Below, piece after piece: positions 25,606 through 39,594 of a stretch of 64,000 nucleotides of DNA (position 1 is the stretch's first letter; the number at the start of each line of letters is the position of its first letter). The notes under the pieces are model-generated. The model saw only the letters and a list, made by a program, of their open reading frames with translations, was not told where the DNA came from and did not search any database. The DNA is taken from the NCBI RefSeq assembly GCF_026914265.1, contig NC_069133.1, forward strand, positions 33,082,817 to 33,146,816, in the 5' to 3' direction. Source of the DNA: Mya arenaria (taxonomy: Eukaryota; Mollusca; Bivalvia; Myida; Myidae). The position numbers and the translations under genes are program-made.

Positions 25606-26109
25606 TCGATGATCAACACAAGGCACAAAAATAGAGCGTCAATGTATTGAATATTTCATTTTCCATTGTGTTTCCCGTGATAAGGCCGGATCCAGTTTAG
25701 CTATCAAGCCATTGTGTCATCAGTGAGGTGTTAACCATTGTGTCATCACTAAGTTGTCGTCACGCAGGGCCAAAAGTTCTTAATGGAAGACAGGTATAAG
25801 CGGCCTTCGGGCTGAAATTGTATTTAAACAACAAACTATCAATCATGTTTAAGTATCTTGATGACAAAACCATTATCCATTAACATAACAAGATCAGCAT
25901 CATCACCAACAGCCCACCATCATCGTTTTTTACCATCGTCATCTTCATAATAATATCAATAATTAACTTCGATATCAGTTAAAGTTTAAATCTTTATTGT
26001 ATGAATGCCATTCGAACGAAGTATAGCTATATTTCAACGATATTTCCATTAAATATTATCTGTATTAAGTTCTAAAATTCAATCAAGCAATATTTTTATT
26101 ATCCGTACC
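25606..26109. other. Interval before the cassette relatives
   Basis: Contains a partial direct repeat ccattgtgtcatca (25709, 25736). Its minus strand (ALRDDNLVMTQW) resembles AMGDNSLMMTGLYK near the cassette copy at 38.1 kb. Possible decayed exon. Confidence 0.3.
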
Positions 26110-26225
26110 ATTCCAAATGCCACTGAGCATCGTACAGGTTGCAAGAGGCATCACTTCCGAGTTGCAAGTTGGGACACTTCCGGTTTCCTTGACACTGAAA
26201 TATTGAACCACATATGGGTCGATTT
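26110..26225 (-). other. Exon-like relative of the array cassette, left flank
   Basis: Minus-strand segment sharing the GGAAGTGATGCCTCTTGCA core with the cassette copies. One frame reads SEVMPLATCTML, another GSDASCNLYDAQW. The two open frames and a plausible acceptor near 26200 do not allow a choice. Reported as homologous sequence only. Confidence 0.3.
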
Positions 26226-26644
26226 CATGGAAGTATGTAACGTTATTGTTTGATGACCGTAAACAATTGTATCAAGTCAAATGAATGAAGAGAATAAAAG
26301 TTATTTGTGAACATCCCAAATTTCCTTAAAACAAGAAAACACTGTACCCAAAACATAAACCTAAGGTTCCTAAGACTGTTAACGGTCATTATTTGTATAA
26401 AGCGTGATATGGAGGTATGTAGCCTAATTGAGTTTTGGTTCTGAACAACAGCTGTAAAGTATAGCCCTCCTTATTTTTCGAAAGATAAGCTAAAATCAAT
26501 ACGATCATTTTGCAAGAACAAATTCACAATCAATAACACTAGTATCCCCTGTAGTGACTGTAACCAATTTCATCAATATAACAATTGGCCAACAAAGTAC
26601 AACACAATCATTGTTATATCATTTATTTTAAACACGATTCTTAC

Positions 26645-26732
26645 CTGCTCCTGTCCAAGTATCATACGTGATATGTCATCCATAGCTTAATGCATGGGGC
26701 ATCGATTCCAAACCGGATGGTGGGACACACAG
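26645..26732 (-). other. Exon-like segment with good splice borders, left flank of array
   Basis: Eighty-eight bases between acceptor gtttcag and donor CAG|GTAAGA on the minus strand. It resembles the cassette weakly around GATGCCCCATGCA. All frames carry a stop (LCVPPSGLESMPHALSYG then stop is the longest), so it is a decayed exon or a terminal exon. Confidence 0.3.
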
Positions 26733-26869
26733 CTGAAACAATGAAAGAACGCAGTCACTTATATTTAAAAAACGTTCAATATATAGAAAAAGGCCTATGT
26801 GGACAAACAAAATATTCAGAAATATTAACATTGGCACATTTAATACATGATAAGAAGGCACAAAATTAT

Positions 26870-29800
26870 AGTTTAAAATGTTTACGCAAACCTGACTGCC
26901 ACTGTAGTTGCATTGCCCTTCTTCGCCAACTCCACTGCAAGGGGCATCTCTCCGGTTGGATGCTTGGCCACTTCAGGTACCATTGACGATGTAACAATGA
27001 TATTTAAATGGAAAACCGATCCAGTAACTTATTTCAATAAGTAGTTTATATGTTAAATAAGCATGGATCATAATTAAATAAGCAATTGTTAAACATGTAA
27101 ATTAAAGTAGTTATAAACATATATCAATCAAAAATCAATTAAATAATCTTCATTAAACATATATTCATATGCATTAAATTAGTTTTATATTGTTTTGCAC
27201 TCTCATTTCATGAACCTTTCCTACCAGTTTATTATATACCACGTTTAGCCTTATACAAATGAAGTCCCTCCAATGTGAAACATTTTATTTAAAAATACTA
27301 TAGTTTAACATACACGAAAAAGAAATAAACATTTTCTGCTACTTGGGTTCGGTTAAATAAATCTTGGGAAAGGATGCTGGCACCTTTAGCACTTTCACTG
27401 TAAGATTTATAAAACCAACAAAAAATGCCTTTTCAATTCTCATGTATTTGGAAAAAAGAATTATTAATTCGAAGAACTTTGATATGTTTAATAAAATAAT
27501 TCATTTAATTATAACCTTTAAAAATGATGTCAATATATTTTAATAAGGCTATGAAATATAAAGTGACATACTTGGTGAAAACATTATTTTAAGATGGAAT
27601 ATTTAAAGAAACCAATGCTGATCCAATTAGTGCAAACAAAAACTTATACAAAAAAGTGAGCAAAATAATACATACTTTTGTTGATGTTGATTGTCCATTT
27701 TACCTTACGTAAACTGGACTGCAACTGTAGCCGCAATGCGCCTCTTCGCCAACTCCACTGCAAGGGGCATCTCTCCGGTTGGATGGCTGGCCACTTCAGG
27801 TACCGTTGACGATGAAACAATCATATTCAAATGAAAAACTGGTCCAGTAACTTATTTCAATAAGTAGTTTATACGTACAATAAGCAAGTATCATAATTAA
27901 ATAAACAATTGTTAAACATGTGAATTAAAGTAGTTATAAACACATATCATTCAAAAACAATTAAATTATGTTCATTAAACAGAAATATTTATATGGATTA
28001 AATATGTTTTATATTGTTTTGCACTCTCATTTCATGAGCCTTTCCTACCAGTTTATTATATACCACGTTTAGTCTTATACAAATGAAGTCCCTCCAATGT
28101 GAAACATTTTATTTAAAAATACTATAATTTAACATACACGAAAAAGAAATAAACATTTTCTGCTACTTGGGTTCGGTTAAATAAATCTTGGGAAAGGATG
28201 CTGGCACCTTTAGCACTTTCACTGTAAGATTTATAAAACCAACAAAAAATGCCTTTTCAATTCTCATGTATTTGGAAAAAAGAATTATTAATTCGAAGAA
28301 CTTTGATATGTTTAATAAAATAATTCATTTAATTATAACCTTTAAAAATGATGTCAATATATTTTAATAAGGCTATGAAATATAAAGTGACATACTTGGT
28401 GAAAACATTATTTTAAGATGGAATATTTAAAGAAACCAATGCTGATCCAATTAGTGCAAACAAAAACTTATACAAAAAAGTGAGCAAAATAATACATACT
28501 TTTGTTGATGTTGATTGTCCATTTTACCTTACGTAAACTGGACTGCAACTGTAGCCGCAATGCGCCTCTTCGCCAACTCCACTGCAAGAGGCATCTCTCC
28601 GGTTGGATGGCTGGCCACTTCAGGTACCGTTGACGATGAAACAATCATATTCAAATGAAAAACTGGTCCAGTAACTTATTTCAATAAGTAGTTTATAGGT
28701 ACAATAAGCAAGTATCATAATTAAATAAACAATTGTTAAGCATGTGAATTAAAGTAGTTATAAACACATATCATTCAAAAACAATTAAATTATGTTCATT
28801 AAACAGAAATATTTATATGGATTAAATATGTTTTATATTGTTTTGCACTCTCATTTCATGAGCCTTTCCTACCAGTTTATTATATACCATGTTTAGTCTT
28901 ATACAAATGAAGTCCCTCCAATGTGAAACATTTTATTTAAAAATACTATAATTTAACATACACGAAAAAGAAATAAACATTTTCTGCTACTTGGGTTCGG
29001 TTAAATAAATCTTGGGAAAGGATGCTGGCACCTTTAGCACTTTCACTGTAAGATTTATAAAACCAACAAAAAATGCCTTTTCAATTCTCATGTATTTGGA
29101 AAAAAGAATTATTAATTCGAAGAACTTTGATATGTTTAATAAAATAATTCATTTAATTATAACCTTTAAAAATGATGTCAATATATTTTAATAAGGCTAT
29201 GAAATATAAAGTGACATACTTGGTGAAAACATTATTTTAAGATGGAATATTTAAAGAAACCAATGCTGATCCAATTAGTGCAAACAAAAACTTATACAAA
29301 AAAGTGAGCAAAATAATACATACTTTTGTTGATGTTGATTGTCCATTTTACCTTACGTAAACTGGACTGCAACTGTAGCCGCAATGCGCCTCTTCGCCAA
29401 CTCCACTGCAAGAGGCATCTCTCCGGTTGGATGGCTGGCCACTTCAGGTACCGTTGACGATGAAACAATCATATTCAAATGAAAAACTGGTCCAGTAACT
29501 TATTTCAATAAGTAGTTTATACGTACAATAAGCAAGTATCATAATTAAATAAACAATTGTTAAGCATGTGAATTAAAGTAGTTATAAACACATATCATTC
29601 AAAACAATTAAATTATGTTCATTAAACAGAAATATTTATATGGATTAAATATGTTTTATATTGTTTTGCACTCTCATTTCATGAGCCTTTCCTACCAGTT
29701 TATTATATACCACGTTTAGTCTTATACAAATGAAGTCCCTCCAATGTGAAACATTTTATTTAAAAATACTATAGTTTAACATACATGAAAAAGAAATAAA

Positions 29801-32800
29801 CATTTTCTGCTACTTGGGTTCAGTTAAATAAATCTTGGGAAAGGATGCTGGCACCTTTAGCACTTTCACTGTCAGATTTATAAAACCAACAGAAAATGCC
29901 TTTTCAATTCTCATGTATTTGGGAAAAAGAATTATTAATTCGAAGAACTTTGATATGTTTAATAAAATAATTCATTTAATTATAACCTTTAAAAATGATG
30001 TCAACATATTTTAAGAAGGCTATGAAATATAAAGTGACATACTTGGTGAAAACATTATTTTAAGATGGAATATTTAAAGAAACCAATGCTGATCCAATTA
30101 GTGCAAACAAAAACTTATACAAAAAAGTGAGCAAAATAATACATACTTTTGTTGATGTTGATTGTCCATTTTACCTTACGTAAACTGGACTGCAACTGTA
30201 GCCGCAATGCGCCTCTTCGCCAACTCCACTGCAAGGGGCATCTCTCCGGTTGGATGGCTGGCCACTTCAGGTACCGTTGACGATGAAACAATCATATTCA
30301 AATGAAAAACTGGTCCAGTAACTTATTTCAAAAAGTAGTTTATACGTACAATAAGCAAGTATCATAATTAAATAAACAATTGTTAAACATGTGAATTAAA
30401 GTAGTTATAAACACATATCATTCCAAAACAATTAAGTAATGTTCATTAAACAGAGATATTTATATGGATTACATATGTTTTATATTGTTTTGCACTCTCA
30501 TTTCATGAGCCTTTCCTACCAGTTTATTATATACCACGTTTAGTCTTATACAAATGAAGTCCCTCCAATGTGAAACATTTTATTTAAAAATACTATAGTT
30601 TAACATACACGAAAAAGAAATAAACATTTTCTGCTACTTGGGTTCGGTTAAATAAATCTTGGGAAAGGATGCGGGCACCTTTAGCACTTTCAATGTAAGA
30701 TTTATAAAACCAACAAAAAATGCCTTTTCAATTCTCATGTATTTTGGGAAAAAGAATTATTAATTCGAAGAACTTTGATATGTTTGATAAAATAATTCAT
30801 TTAATTATAACCTTTAAAAATGATGTCAATATATTTTAATAAGGCTATGAAATATAAAGTGACATACTTGGTGAAAACATTATTTTAAGATGGAATATTT
30901 AAAGAAACCAATGCTGATCCAATTAGTGCAAACAAAAACTTATACAAAAAAATGAGCAAAATAATACATACTTTTGTTGATGTTGATTGTCCATTTTACC
31001 TTACGTAAACTGGACTGCAACTGTAGCCGCAATGCGCCTCTTCGCCAACTCCACTGCAAGGGGCATCTCTCCGGTTGGATGGCTGGCCACTTCAGGTACC
31101 GTTGACGATGAAACAATCATATTCAAATGAAAAACTGGTCCAGTAACTTTTTCAATAAGTAGTTTATACGTACAATAAGCAAGTATCATAATTAAATAAA
31201 CAATTGTTAAACATGTGAATTAAAGTAGTTATAAACACATATCATTCAAAAACAATTAAATAATGTTCATTAAACAGAAATATTTATATGGATTAAATAT
31301 GTTTTATATTGTTTTGCACTCTCATTTCATGAGCCTTTCCTACCAGTTTATTATATACCACGTTTAGTCTTATACAAATGAAGTCCCTCCAATGTGAACC
31401 ATTTTATTTAAAAATACTATAGTTTAACATACACGAAAAAGAAATAAACATTTTCTGCTACTTGGGTTCGGTTAAATAAATCTTGGGAAAGGATGCTGGC
31501 ACCTTTAGCACTTTCACTGTAAGATTTATAAAACCAACAGAAAATGCCTTTTTAATTCTCATGTATTTGGGAAAAAGAATTATTAATTCGAAGAACTTTG
31601 ATATGTTTAATAAAATAATTCATTTAATTATAACCTTTAAAAATGATGTCAATATATTTTAATAAGGCTATGAAATATAAAATGACATACTTGGTGAACA
31701 CATTATTTTAAGATGGAATATTTAAAGAAACCAATGCTGATCCAATTAGTGCAAACAAAAACTTATACAAAAAAGTGAACAAAATAATACATACTTTTGT
31801 TGATGTTGATTGTCCATTTTACCTTACGTAAACTGGACTGCAACTGTAGCCGCAATGCGCCTCTTCGCCAACTCCACTGCAAGGGGCATCTCTCCGGTTG
31901 GATGGCTGGCCACTTCAGGTGCCGTTGACGATGAAACAATCATATTCAAATGAAAAACTGGTCCAGTAACTTATTTCAATAAGTAGTTTATACGTACAAT
32001 AAGCAAGTATCATAATTAGATAAACAATTGTTAAGCATGTGAATTAAAGTAGTTATAAACACATATCATTCAAAAACAATTAAATTATGTTCATTAAACA
32101 GAAATATTTATATGGATTAAATATGTTTTATATTGTTTTGCACTCTCATTTCATGAGCCTTTCCTACAAGTTTATTATATACCACGTTTAGTCTTATACA
32201 AATGAAGTCCCTCCAATGTGAACCATTTTATTTAAAAATACTATAGTTTAACATACACGAAAAAGAAATAAACATTTTCTGCTACTTGGGTTCGGTTAAA
32301 TAAATCTTGGGAAAGGATGCTGGCACCTTTAGCACTTTCACTGTAAGATTTATAAAACCAACAGAAAATGCCTTTTCAATGCTCATGTATTTGGGAAAAA
32401 GAATTATTAATTCGAAGAACTTTGATATGTTTAATAAAATAATTCATTTAATTATAACCTTTAAAAATGATGTCAATATATTTTAATAAGGCTATGAAAT
32501 ATAAAGTGACATACTTGGTGAAAACATTATTTTAAGATGGAATATTTAAAGAAACCAATGCTGATCCAATTAGTGCAAACAAAAACTTATACAAAAAAAT
32601 GAGCAAAATAATACATACTTTTGTTGATGTTGATTGTCCATTTTACCTTACGTAAACTGGACTGCAACTGTAGCCGCAATGCGCCTCTTCGCCAACTCCA
32701 CTGCAAGGGGCATCTCTCCGGTTGGATGGCTGGCCACTTCAGGTGCCGTTGACGATGAAACAATCATATTCAAATGAAAAACTGGTTCAGTAACTTATTT

Positions 32801-35800
32801 CAATAAGTAGTTTATACGCACAATAAGCAAGTATCATAATTAAATAAACAATTGTTAAGCATGTGAATTAAAGTAGTTATAAACACATATCATTCAAAAA
32901 CAATTAAATTATGTTCATTAAACAGAAATATTTATATGGATTAAATATGTTTTATATTGTTTTGCACTCTCATTTCATGAGCCTTTCCTACCAGTTTATT
33001 ATATACCACGTTTAGTCTTATACAAATGAAGTCCCTCCAATGTGAAACATTTTATTTAAAAATACTATAGTTTAACATACACGAAAAAGAAATAAACATT
33101 TTCTGCTACTTGGGTTCGGTTAAATAAATCTTGGGAAAGGATGCGGGCACCTTTAGCACTTTCACTGTCAGATTTATAAAACCAACAGAAAATGCCTTTT
33201 CAATGCTCATGTATTTGGGAAAAAGAATTATTAATTCGAAGAACTTTGATATGTTTAATAAAATAATTCATTTAATTATAACCTTTAAAAATGATGTCAA
33301 TATATTTTAATAAGGCTATGAAATATAAAGTGACATACTTGGTGAAAACATTATTTTAAGATGGAATATTTAAACAAACCAATGCTGATCCAATTAGTGC
33401 AAACAAAAACTTATACGAAAAAGTGAGCAAAATAATACATACTTTTGTTGATGTTGATTGTCCATTTTACCTTACGTAAACTGGACTGCAACTGTAGCCG
33501 CAATGCGCCTCTTTGCCAACTCCACTGCAAGGGGCATCTCTCCGGTTGGATGGCTGGCCACTTCAGGTGCCGTTGACGATGAAACAATCATATTCAAATG
33601 AAAAACTGGTCCAGTAACTTATTTCAATAAGTAGTTTATACGTACAGTAAGCAAGTATCATAATTAAATAAACAATTGTTAAACATGTGAATTAAAGTAG
33701 TTATAAACACATATCATTCAAAAACAATTAGTAATGTTCATTAAACAGAAATATTTATATGGATTACATATGTTTTATATTGTTTTGCACTCTCATTTCA
33801 TGAGCCTTTCCTACCAGTTTATTATATACCACGTTTAGTCTTATACAAATTAAGTCCCTCCAATGTGAAACACTTTATTTAAGAATACTATAGTTTAACA
33901 TACACGAAAAAGAAATAAACATTTTCTGCTACTTGGGTTCGGTTAAATAAATCTTGGGAAAGGATGCTGGCACCTTTAGCACTTTCACTGTAAGATTTAT
34001 AAAACCAACAAAAAATGCCTTTTCAATTCTCATGTATTTTGATAAAAAGAATTATTAATTCGAAGAACTTTGATATGTTTAATAAAATAATTCATTTAAT
34101 TATAACCTTTAAAAATGATGTCAATATATTTCAATAAGGCTATGAAATATAAAGTGACATACTTGGTGAAAACATTATTTTAAGATGGAATATTTAAAGA
34201 AACCAATGCTGATTCAATTAGTGCAAACAAAAACTTATACGAAAAAGTGAGCAAAATAATACATACTTTTGTTGATGTTGATTGTTCATTTTACCTTACG
34301 TAAACTGGACTGCAACTGTAGCCGCAATGCGCCTCTTCGCCAACTCCACTGCAAGGATAATCTCTCCGGTTGGATGGCTGGCCACTTCAGGTACCGTTGA
34401 CGATGAAACAATCATATTCAAATGAAAAACTGGTCCAGTAACTTATTTCAATAAGTAGTTTATACGTACAATAAGCAAGTATCATAATTAAATAAACAAT
34501 TGTTAAGCATGTGAATTAAAGTAGTTATAAACACATATCATTCAAAAACAAATAAATTATGTTCATTAAACAGAAATATTTATATGGATTAAATATGTTT
34601 TATATTGTTTTGCACTCTCATTTCATGAGCCTTTCCTACCAGTTTATTATATACCATGTTTAGTCTTATACAAATGAAGTCCCTCCAATGTGAAACATTT
34701 TATTTAAAAATACTATAATTTAACATACACGAAAAAGAAATAAACATTTTCTGCTACTTGGGTTCGGTTAAATAAATCTTGGGAAAGGATGCGGGCACCT
34801 TTAGCACTTTCACTGTAAGATTTATAAAACCAACAAAAAATGCCTTTTTAATTCTCATGTATTTGGGAAAAAGAATTATTAATTCGAAGAACTTTGATAT
34901 GTTTAATAAAATAATTCATTTAATTATAACCTTTAAAAATGATGTCAATATATTTTAATAAGGCTATGAAATATAAAGTGACATACTTGGTGAAAACATT
35001 ATTTTAAGATGGAATATTTAAACAAACCAATGCTGATCCAATTAGTGCAAACAAAAACTTATACAAAAAAAATGAGCAAAATAATACATACTTTTGTTGA
35101 TGTTGATTGTTCATTTTACCTTACGTAAACTGGACTGCAACTGTAGCCGCAATGCGCCTCTTCGCCAACTCCACTGCAAGGGGCATCTCTCCGGTTGGAT
35201 GGCTGGCCACTTCAGGTGCCGTTGACGATGAAACAATCATATTCAAATGAAAAACTGGTCCAGTAACTTATTTCAATAAGTAGTTTATACGTACAGTAAG
35301 CAAGTATCATAATTAAATAAACAATTGTTAAGCATGTGAATTAAAGTAGTTATAAACACATATCATTCAAAAACAATTAAATTATGTTCATTAAACAGAA
35401 ATATTTATATGGATTAAATATGTTTTATATTGTTTTGCACTCTCATTTCATGAGCCTTTCCTACCAGTTTATTATATACCATGTTTAGTCTTATACAAAT
35501 GAAGTCCCTCCAATGTGAAACATGTTATTTAAAAATACTATAATTTAACATACACGAAAAAGAAATAAACATTTTCTGCTACTTGGGTTCGGTTAAATAA
35601 ATCTTGGGAAAGGATGCTGGCACCTTTAGCACTTTCACTGTAAGATTTATAAAACCAACAAAAAATGCCTTTTCAATTCTCATGTATTTGGAAAAAAGAA
35701 TTATTAATTCGAAGAACTTTGATATGTTTAATAAAATAATTCATTTAATTATAACCTTTAAAAATGATGTCAATATATTTTAATAAGGCTATGAAATATA

Positions 35801-37797
35801 AAGTGACATACTTGGTGAAAACATTATTTTAAGATGGAATATTTAAAGAAACCAATGCTGATCCAATTAGTGCAAACAAAAACTTATACAAAAAAGTGAG
35901 CAAAATAATACATACTTTTGTTGATGTTGATTGTCCATTTTACCTTACGTAAACTGGACTGCAACTGTAGCCGCAATGCGCCTCTTCGCCAACTCCACTG
36001 CAAGAGGCATCTCTCCGGTTGGATGGCTGGCCACTTCAGGTACCGTTGACGATGAAACAATCATATTCAAATGAAAAACTGGTCCAGTAACTTATTTCAA
36101 TAAGTAGTTTATACGTACAAAAAGCAAGTATCATAATTAAATAAACAAGTGTTAAACATGTGAATTAAAGTAGTTATAAACACATATCATTCAAAACAAT
36201 TAAATTATGATTATTAAACAGAAATATTTATATGGATTAAATATGTTTTATATTGTTTTGCATTCTCATTTCATGAGCCTTTCCTACCAGTTTATTATAT
36301 ACCACGTTTAGTCTTATACAAATTAAGTCCCTCCAATGTGAAACATTTTATTTAAAAATACTATAGTTTAACATACACGAAAAAGAAATAAACATTTTCT
36401 GCTACTTGGGTTCGGTTAAATAAATCTTGGGAAAGGATGCTGGCACCTTTAGCACTTTCACTGTAAGATTTATAAAACCAACAGAAAATGCCTTTTTAAT
36501 TCTCATGTATTTTGAAAAAAAGAATTATTAATTCGAAGAACTTTGATATGTTTAATAAAATAATTCTTTTAATTATAACCTTTAAAAATGATGTCAATAT
36601 ATTTCAATAAGGCTATGAAATATAAAGTGACATACTTGGTGAAAACATTATTTTAAGATGGAATATTTAAAGAAACCAATGCTGATCCAATTAGTGCAAA
36701 CAAAAACTTATACCAAAAAGTGAGCAAAATAATACATACTTTTGTTGATGTTGATTGTCCATTTTACCTTACGTAAACTGGACCGCAACTGTAGCCGCAA
36801 TGCGCCTCTTTGCCAACTCCACTGCAAGGGGCATCTCTCCGGTTGGATGGCTGGCCACTTCAGGTACCGTTGACGATGAAACAATCATATCTAAATGAAA
36901 AACTGGTCCAGTAACTTATTTCAAAAAGTAGTTTATACGTACAATAAGCAAGTATCATAATTAAATAAACAATTGTTAAACATGTGAATAAAAGTAGTTA
37001 TAAACACATATCATTCAAAAACAATTAAATTATGTTCATTAAACAGAAATATTTATATGGATTAAATATGTTTTATATTATTTTGCACTCTCATTTCATG
37101 AGACTTTCCTACCAGTTTATTATATACCACGTTTAGTCTTATACAAATGAAGTCCCTCCAATGTGAAACATTTTATTTAAAAATACTATAGTTTAACATA
37201 CACGAAAAAGAAATAAACATTTTCTGCTACTTGGGTTCGGTTAAATAAATCTTGGGAAAGGATGCTGGCACCTTTAGCACTTCACTGTAAGATTTATAAA
37301 ACCAACAAAAAATGCCTTTTTAATTCTCATGTATTTGGGAAAAAGAATTATTAATTCGAAGAACTTTGATATGTTTAATAAAATAATTCATTTAATTATA
37401 ACCTTTAAAAATGATGTCAATGTATTTTGATAAGGCTATGAAATATAAAGTGACATACTTGGTGAAAACATTATTTTAAGATGAAATATTTAAAGAAACC
37501 AATGCTGATCAAATTAAAGCAAATAAAAACTTATACAAAAAAGTGAACAAAATAATACATACTTTTGTTGATGTTGATTGTCCATTTTACCTTACGTAAA
37601 CTGGACTGCAACTGTAGCCGCAATGCGCCTCTTCGCCAACTCAACTGCAAGGGGGGCATCTCTCCGGTTGGATGGCTGGCCACTTCAGGTACCGTTGACG
37701 ATGAAACAATCATATTCAAATGAAAAACTGGTCCAGTAACTCATTTCAATAGGTAGTTTATATGTACAATAAGCAAGTATCATAATTAAATAAACAA
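26870..37797 (-). repeat. 14-copy tandem array of an 823-825 bp unit with an exon-like cassette
   Basis: The landmark ggatggctggcc recurs at 26958 (variant), 27781, 28605, 29429, 30252, 31077, 31900, 32724, 33548, 34372, 35197, 36021, 36845 and 37670, a spacing of 823-825 bp. Copies are almost identical; the first is diverged. Each unit is about 700 bp of AT-rich DNA plus a roughly 120-bp GC-richer block. On the minus strand that block encodes VPEVASHPTGEMPLAVELAK and RRIAATVAVQF, followed by GTAAGG. The last unit is cut at about 37797 by another repeat. I do not recognise the protein. Confidence 0.95.
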
Positions 37798-38045
37798 CTC
37801 GGACAAGCTTTAACATTATTTTACCATTAAAGGTCACTGTGACCTTGACCTTTGACCCGATGAGCCCTAAAATCAATAGGAGTTATTTACTGGTCAGGCC
37901 CAACCTTCATGCCAAGTATGATGATCATGCGTCCAGGAATTGTTGAGTTATCAGTAGGAGAAGCTTTGGTCTACCGACGGACCGACCGACCGACATACCG
38001 ACCGACATGTGCAAAGCAATATACCCCTCTTCTTCGAAGAGTGGC
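37797..38045 (+). mobile_element. Pearl/HINE-like non-autonomous element
   Basis: Contains ggtcactgtgaccttgacct, then text shared by many bivalve repeats, an (ACCG)n stretch (37977-38003) and a terminal hairpin-like cctcttcttcgaagagtgg. It interrupts the last 824-bp unit. Assignment to the pearl (Helitron-like) group rests on remembered family features: ACCG-type microsatellite and short terminal hairpin. Confidence 0.5.
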
Positions 38046-38104
38046 ATAACAATGTGCAATATCATGAATATGTGAATATTTGAAACGATTGTTTAACCTA
38101 ATCG

Positions 38105-38242
38105 ATGATACATTGCTCACCTTGTACAGCCCAGTCATCATCAGTGAGTTGTCGCCCATAGCCATCTGGTCACCTAGCCAACTCCACTGCAAGGGGCATC
38201 ACTTCCGGCTGGATGATAGGACGATTCCGGTACCATTGAACT
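38105..38242 (-). other. Diverged single-copy relative of the array exon cassette
   Basis: On the minus strand this reads ...QPEVMPLAVELA, then a possible donor AG|GTGACC, or continues to AMGDNSLMMTGLYK and a donor AAG|GTGAGC at about 38121. The first part aligns with the exon-like cassette of the 824-bp array (VPEVASHPTGEMPLAVELAK) apart from a one-base indel. Possible acceptor gcatcag at about 38242. It could be a remaining functional exon or a pseudo-exon. Confidence 0.35.
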
Positions 38243-38652
38243 GATGCAGTCACCTATTCAATAAATAGTTTACTAAAACAAAGAGTATAATGGGGAAAAA
38301 TCTTGATGTATTTCTTAACCAACAGAAAAAGCCTTGTTGAAATTCTTGTAATTCTAAAATTCTATGTTTTTATTTTTTATTAATACGAAGAATTATTTTT
38401 TCTCTCAAACAATTCTTGATTTCATTATGAACATAAGATAACTTAATTCATTTTCCCATTGTATTGCAGTTTATAAATGATAAGTTTTTGAAATATAAAA
38501 TGACCTATTAAGGGAACACAGTTGAAGCTTGATCTTTCGTGGGAAATGATCCTAATACTGCAGATAGTGCCATATTAAACTAAAATGTAAAATTGATATG
38601 TTGGGTTGAAACTCATTCTAATACACACGAAAAAGAGCAAAATTAAACTTAC

Positions 38653-38760
38653 CTTTTGTTGTTGTTTCCATAGCTGCTGCTCGGGGATAAGGTAAATACG
38701 TCGTTGGTGTGCGTTAATGAATCGTGGAGGGACGTCATCGACTATTTGAACCATAAACAA
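38653..38760 (-). CDS. Exon of an unrecognised minus-strand gene
   Basis: A 108-nt (36-codon) segment between acceptor aaaatcag and a strong donor AAAAG|GTAAGT. Only one frame is open: FMVQIVDDVPPRF ... IYLIPEQQLWKQQQK. It lies just upstream, on the same strand, of the 14-copy exon-cassette array (26.9-37.8 kb) and of a cassette relative at 38.1-38.2 kb, and may be an exon of the gene the array came from. I do not recognise the protein, and its phase-0 end does not join cleanly to the nearest cassette copy. Confidence 0.45.
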
Positions 38761-39405
38761 CTGATTTTAAAGACTTCCGGGCAGAGCACTCACATATAAA
38801 ATTGTTCGACAGAAAAGTTTTTTTTTTAACTGTTTAGCTGTTACCTTTTGAATGATCCAATGTTCTAAATGATTTGTTTCACAACCAGCAAATGAAAGAA
38901 AAGCGAAAACTCAATGGAAACAGTTCAGCATAGTCCAACACAATATTAAATCTAAGCACAACCCCCAAACATACCTGGAAACAGACAAGAATTTCCTCAT
39001 GGCAGCCACTAAATAATTTATATTTTGGTTGCTTTCCCACTTCAACTGACAAAGGTATAGCTTACACAGGTATTAATATGCAAGTTTGACCACATACGAC
39101 ACCGTTCACTCAAACCTAATTGTACACATGTCTCGGGGCTAGAATACATTGTTTGAATACAATATAATCTTTCCACCGTCTATTTTGTTTGGATATTTAA
39201 AATTTAGAGTGGTTGCTGTCCTGGCACTGATTAGATAATTGTGTTTATATAGCGTGTACTGTCCTAGTGGGCGAAGTTAAAGTATGCATTTAGTTTGTTG
39301 AAAGCAGGTAAAAAGTTTTTATTGGCCAATTAGCATTTTGCCTTTGGCCGATTACACAAACTAAATATTGATATGGCCAAGACACAAACGTACATGAGCA
39401 ATAAA

Positions 39406-39429
39406 CTGACAGACAGACAGACAGACAGT
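39406..39429 (-). repeat. (CTGT)n microsatellite tail of the LINE
   Basis: Five to six GACA/CTGT units directly after GAAATAAA on the LINE strand. Short tandem tails in place of poly(A) are known in several LINE clades. Confidence 0.8.
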
Positions 39430-39594
39430 TTATTTCGACTTGTACAATGTACATCGTCAACAACACATATGTTTATACTAGTCATTGTCAACGTGTATGC
39501 ATAATAACAAACAATGTAATACTAATAAGTATATATAAATACAAAAATAAATAAATCATCTATCTAAATCAGAGGATGAACTAATATTACAGTA

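Noticed and set aside
31001..31189. Small ORF starting MILAYCTYK in an 824-bp unit
   Set aside because: The ATG lies in spacer DNA; only the cassette part recurs as a conserved open segment, so the ORF as drawn is not a gene.
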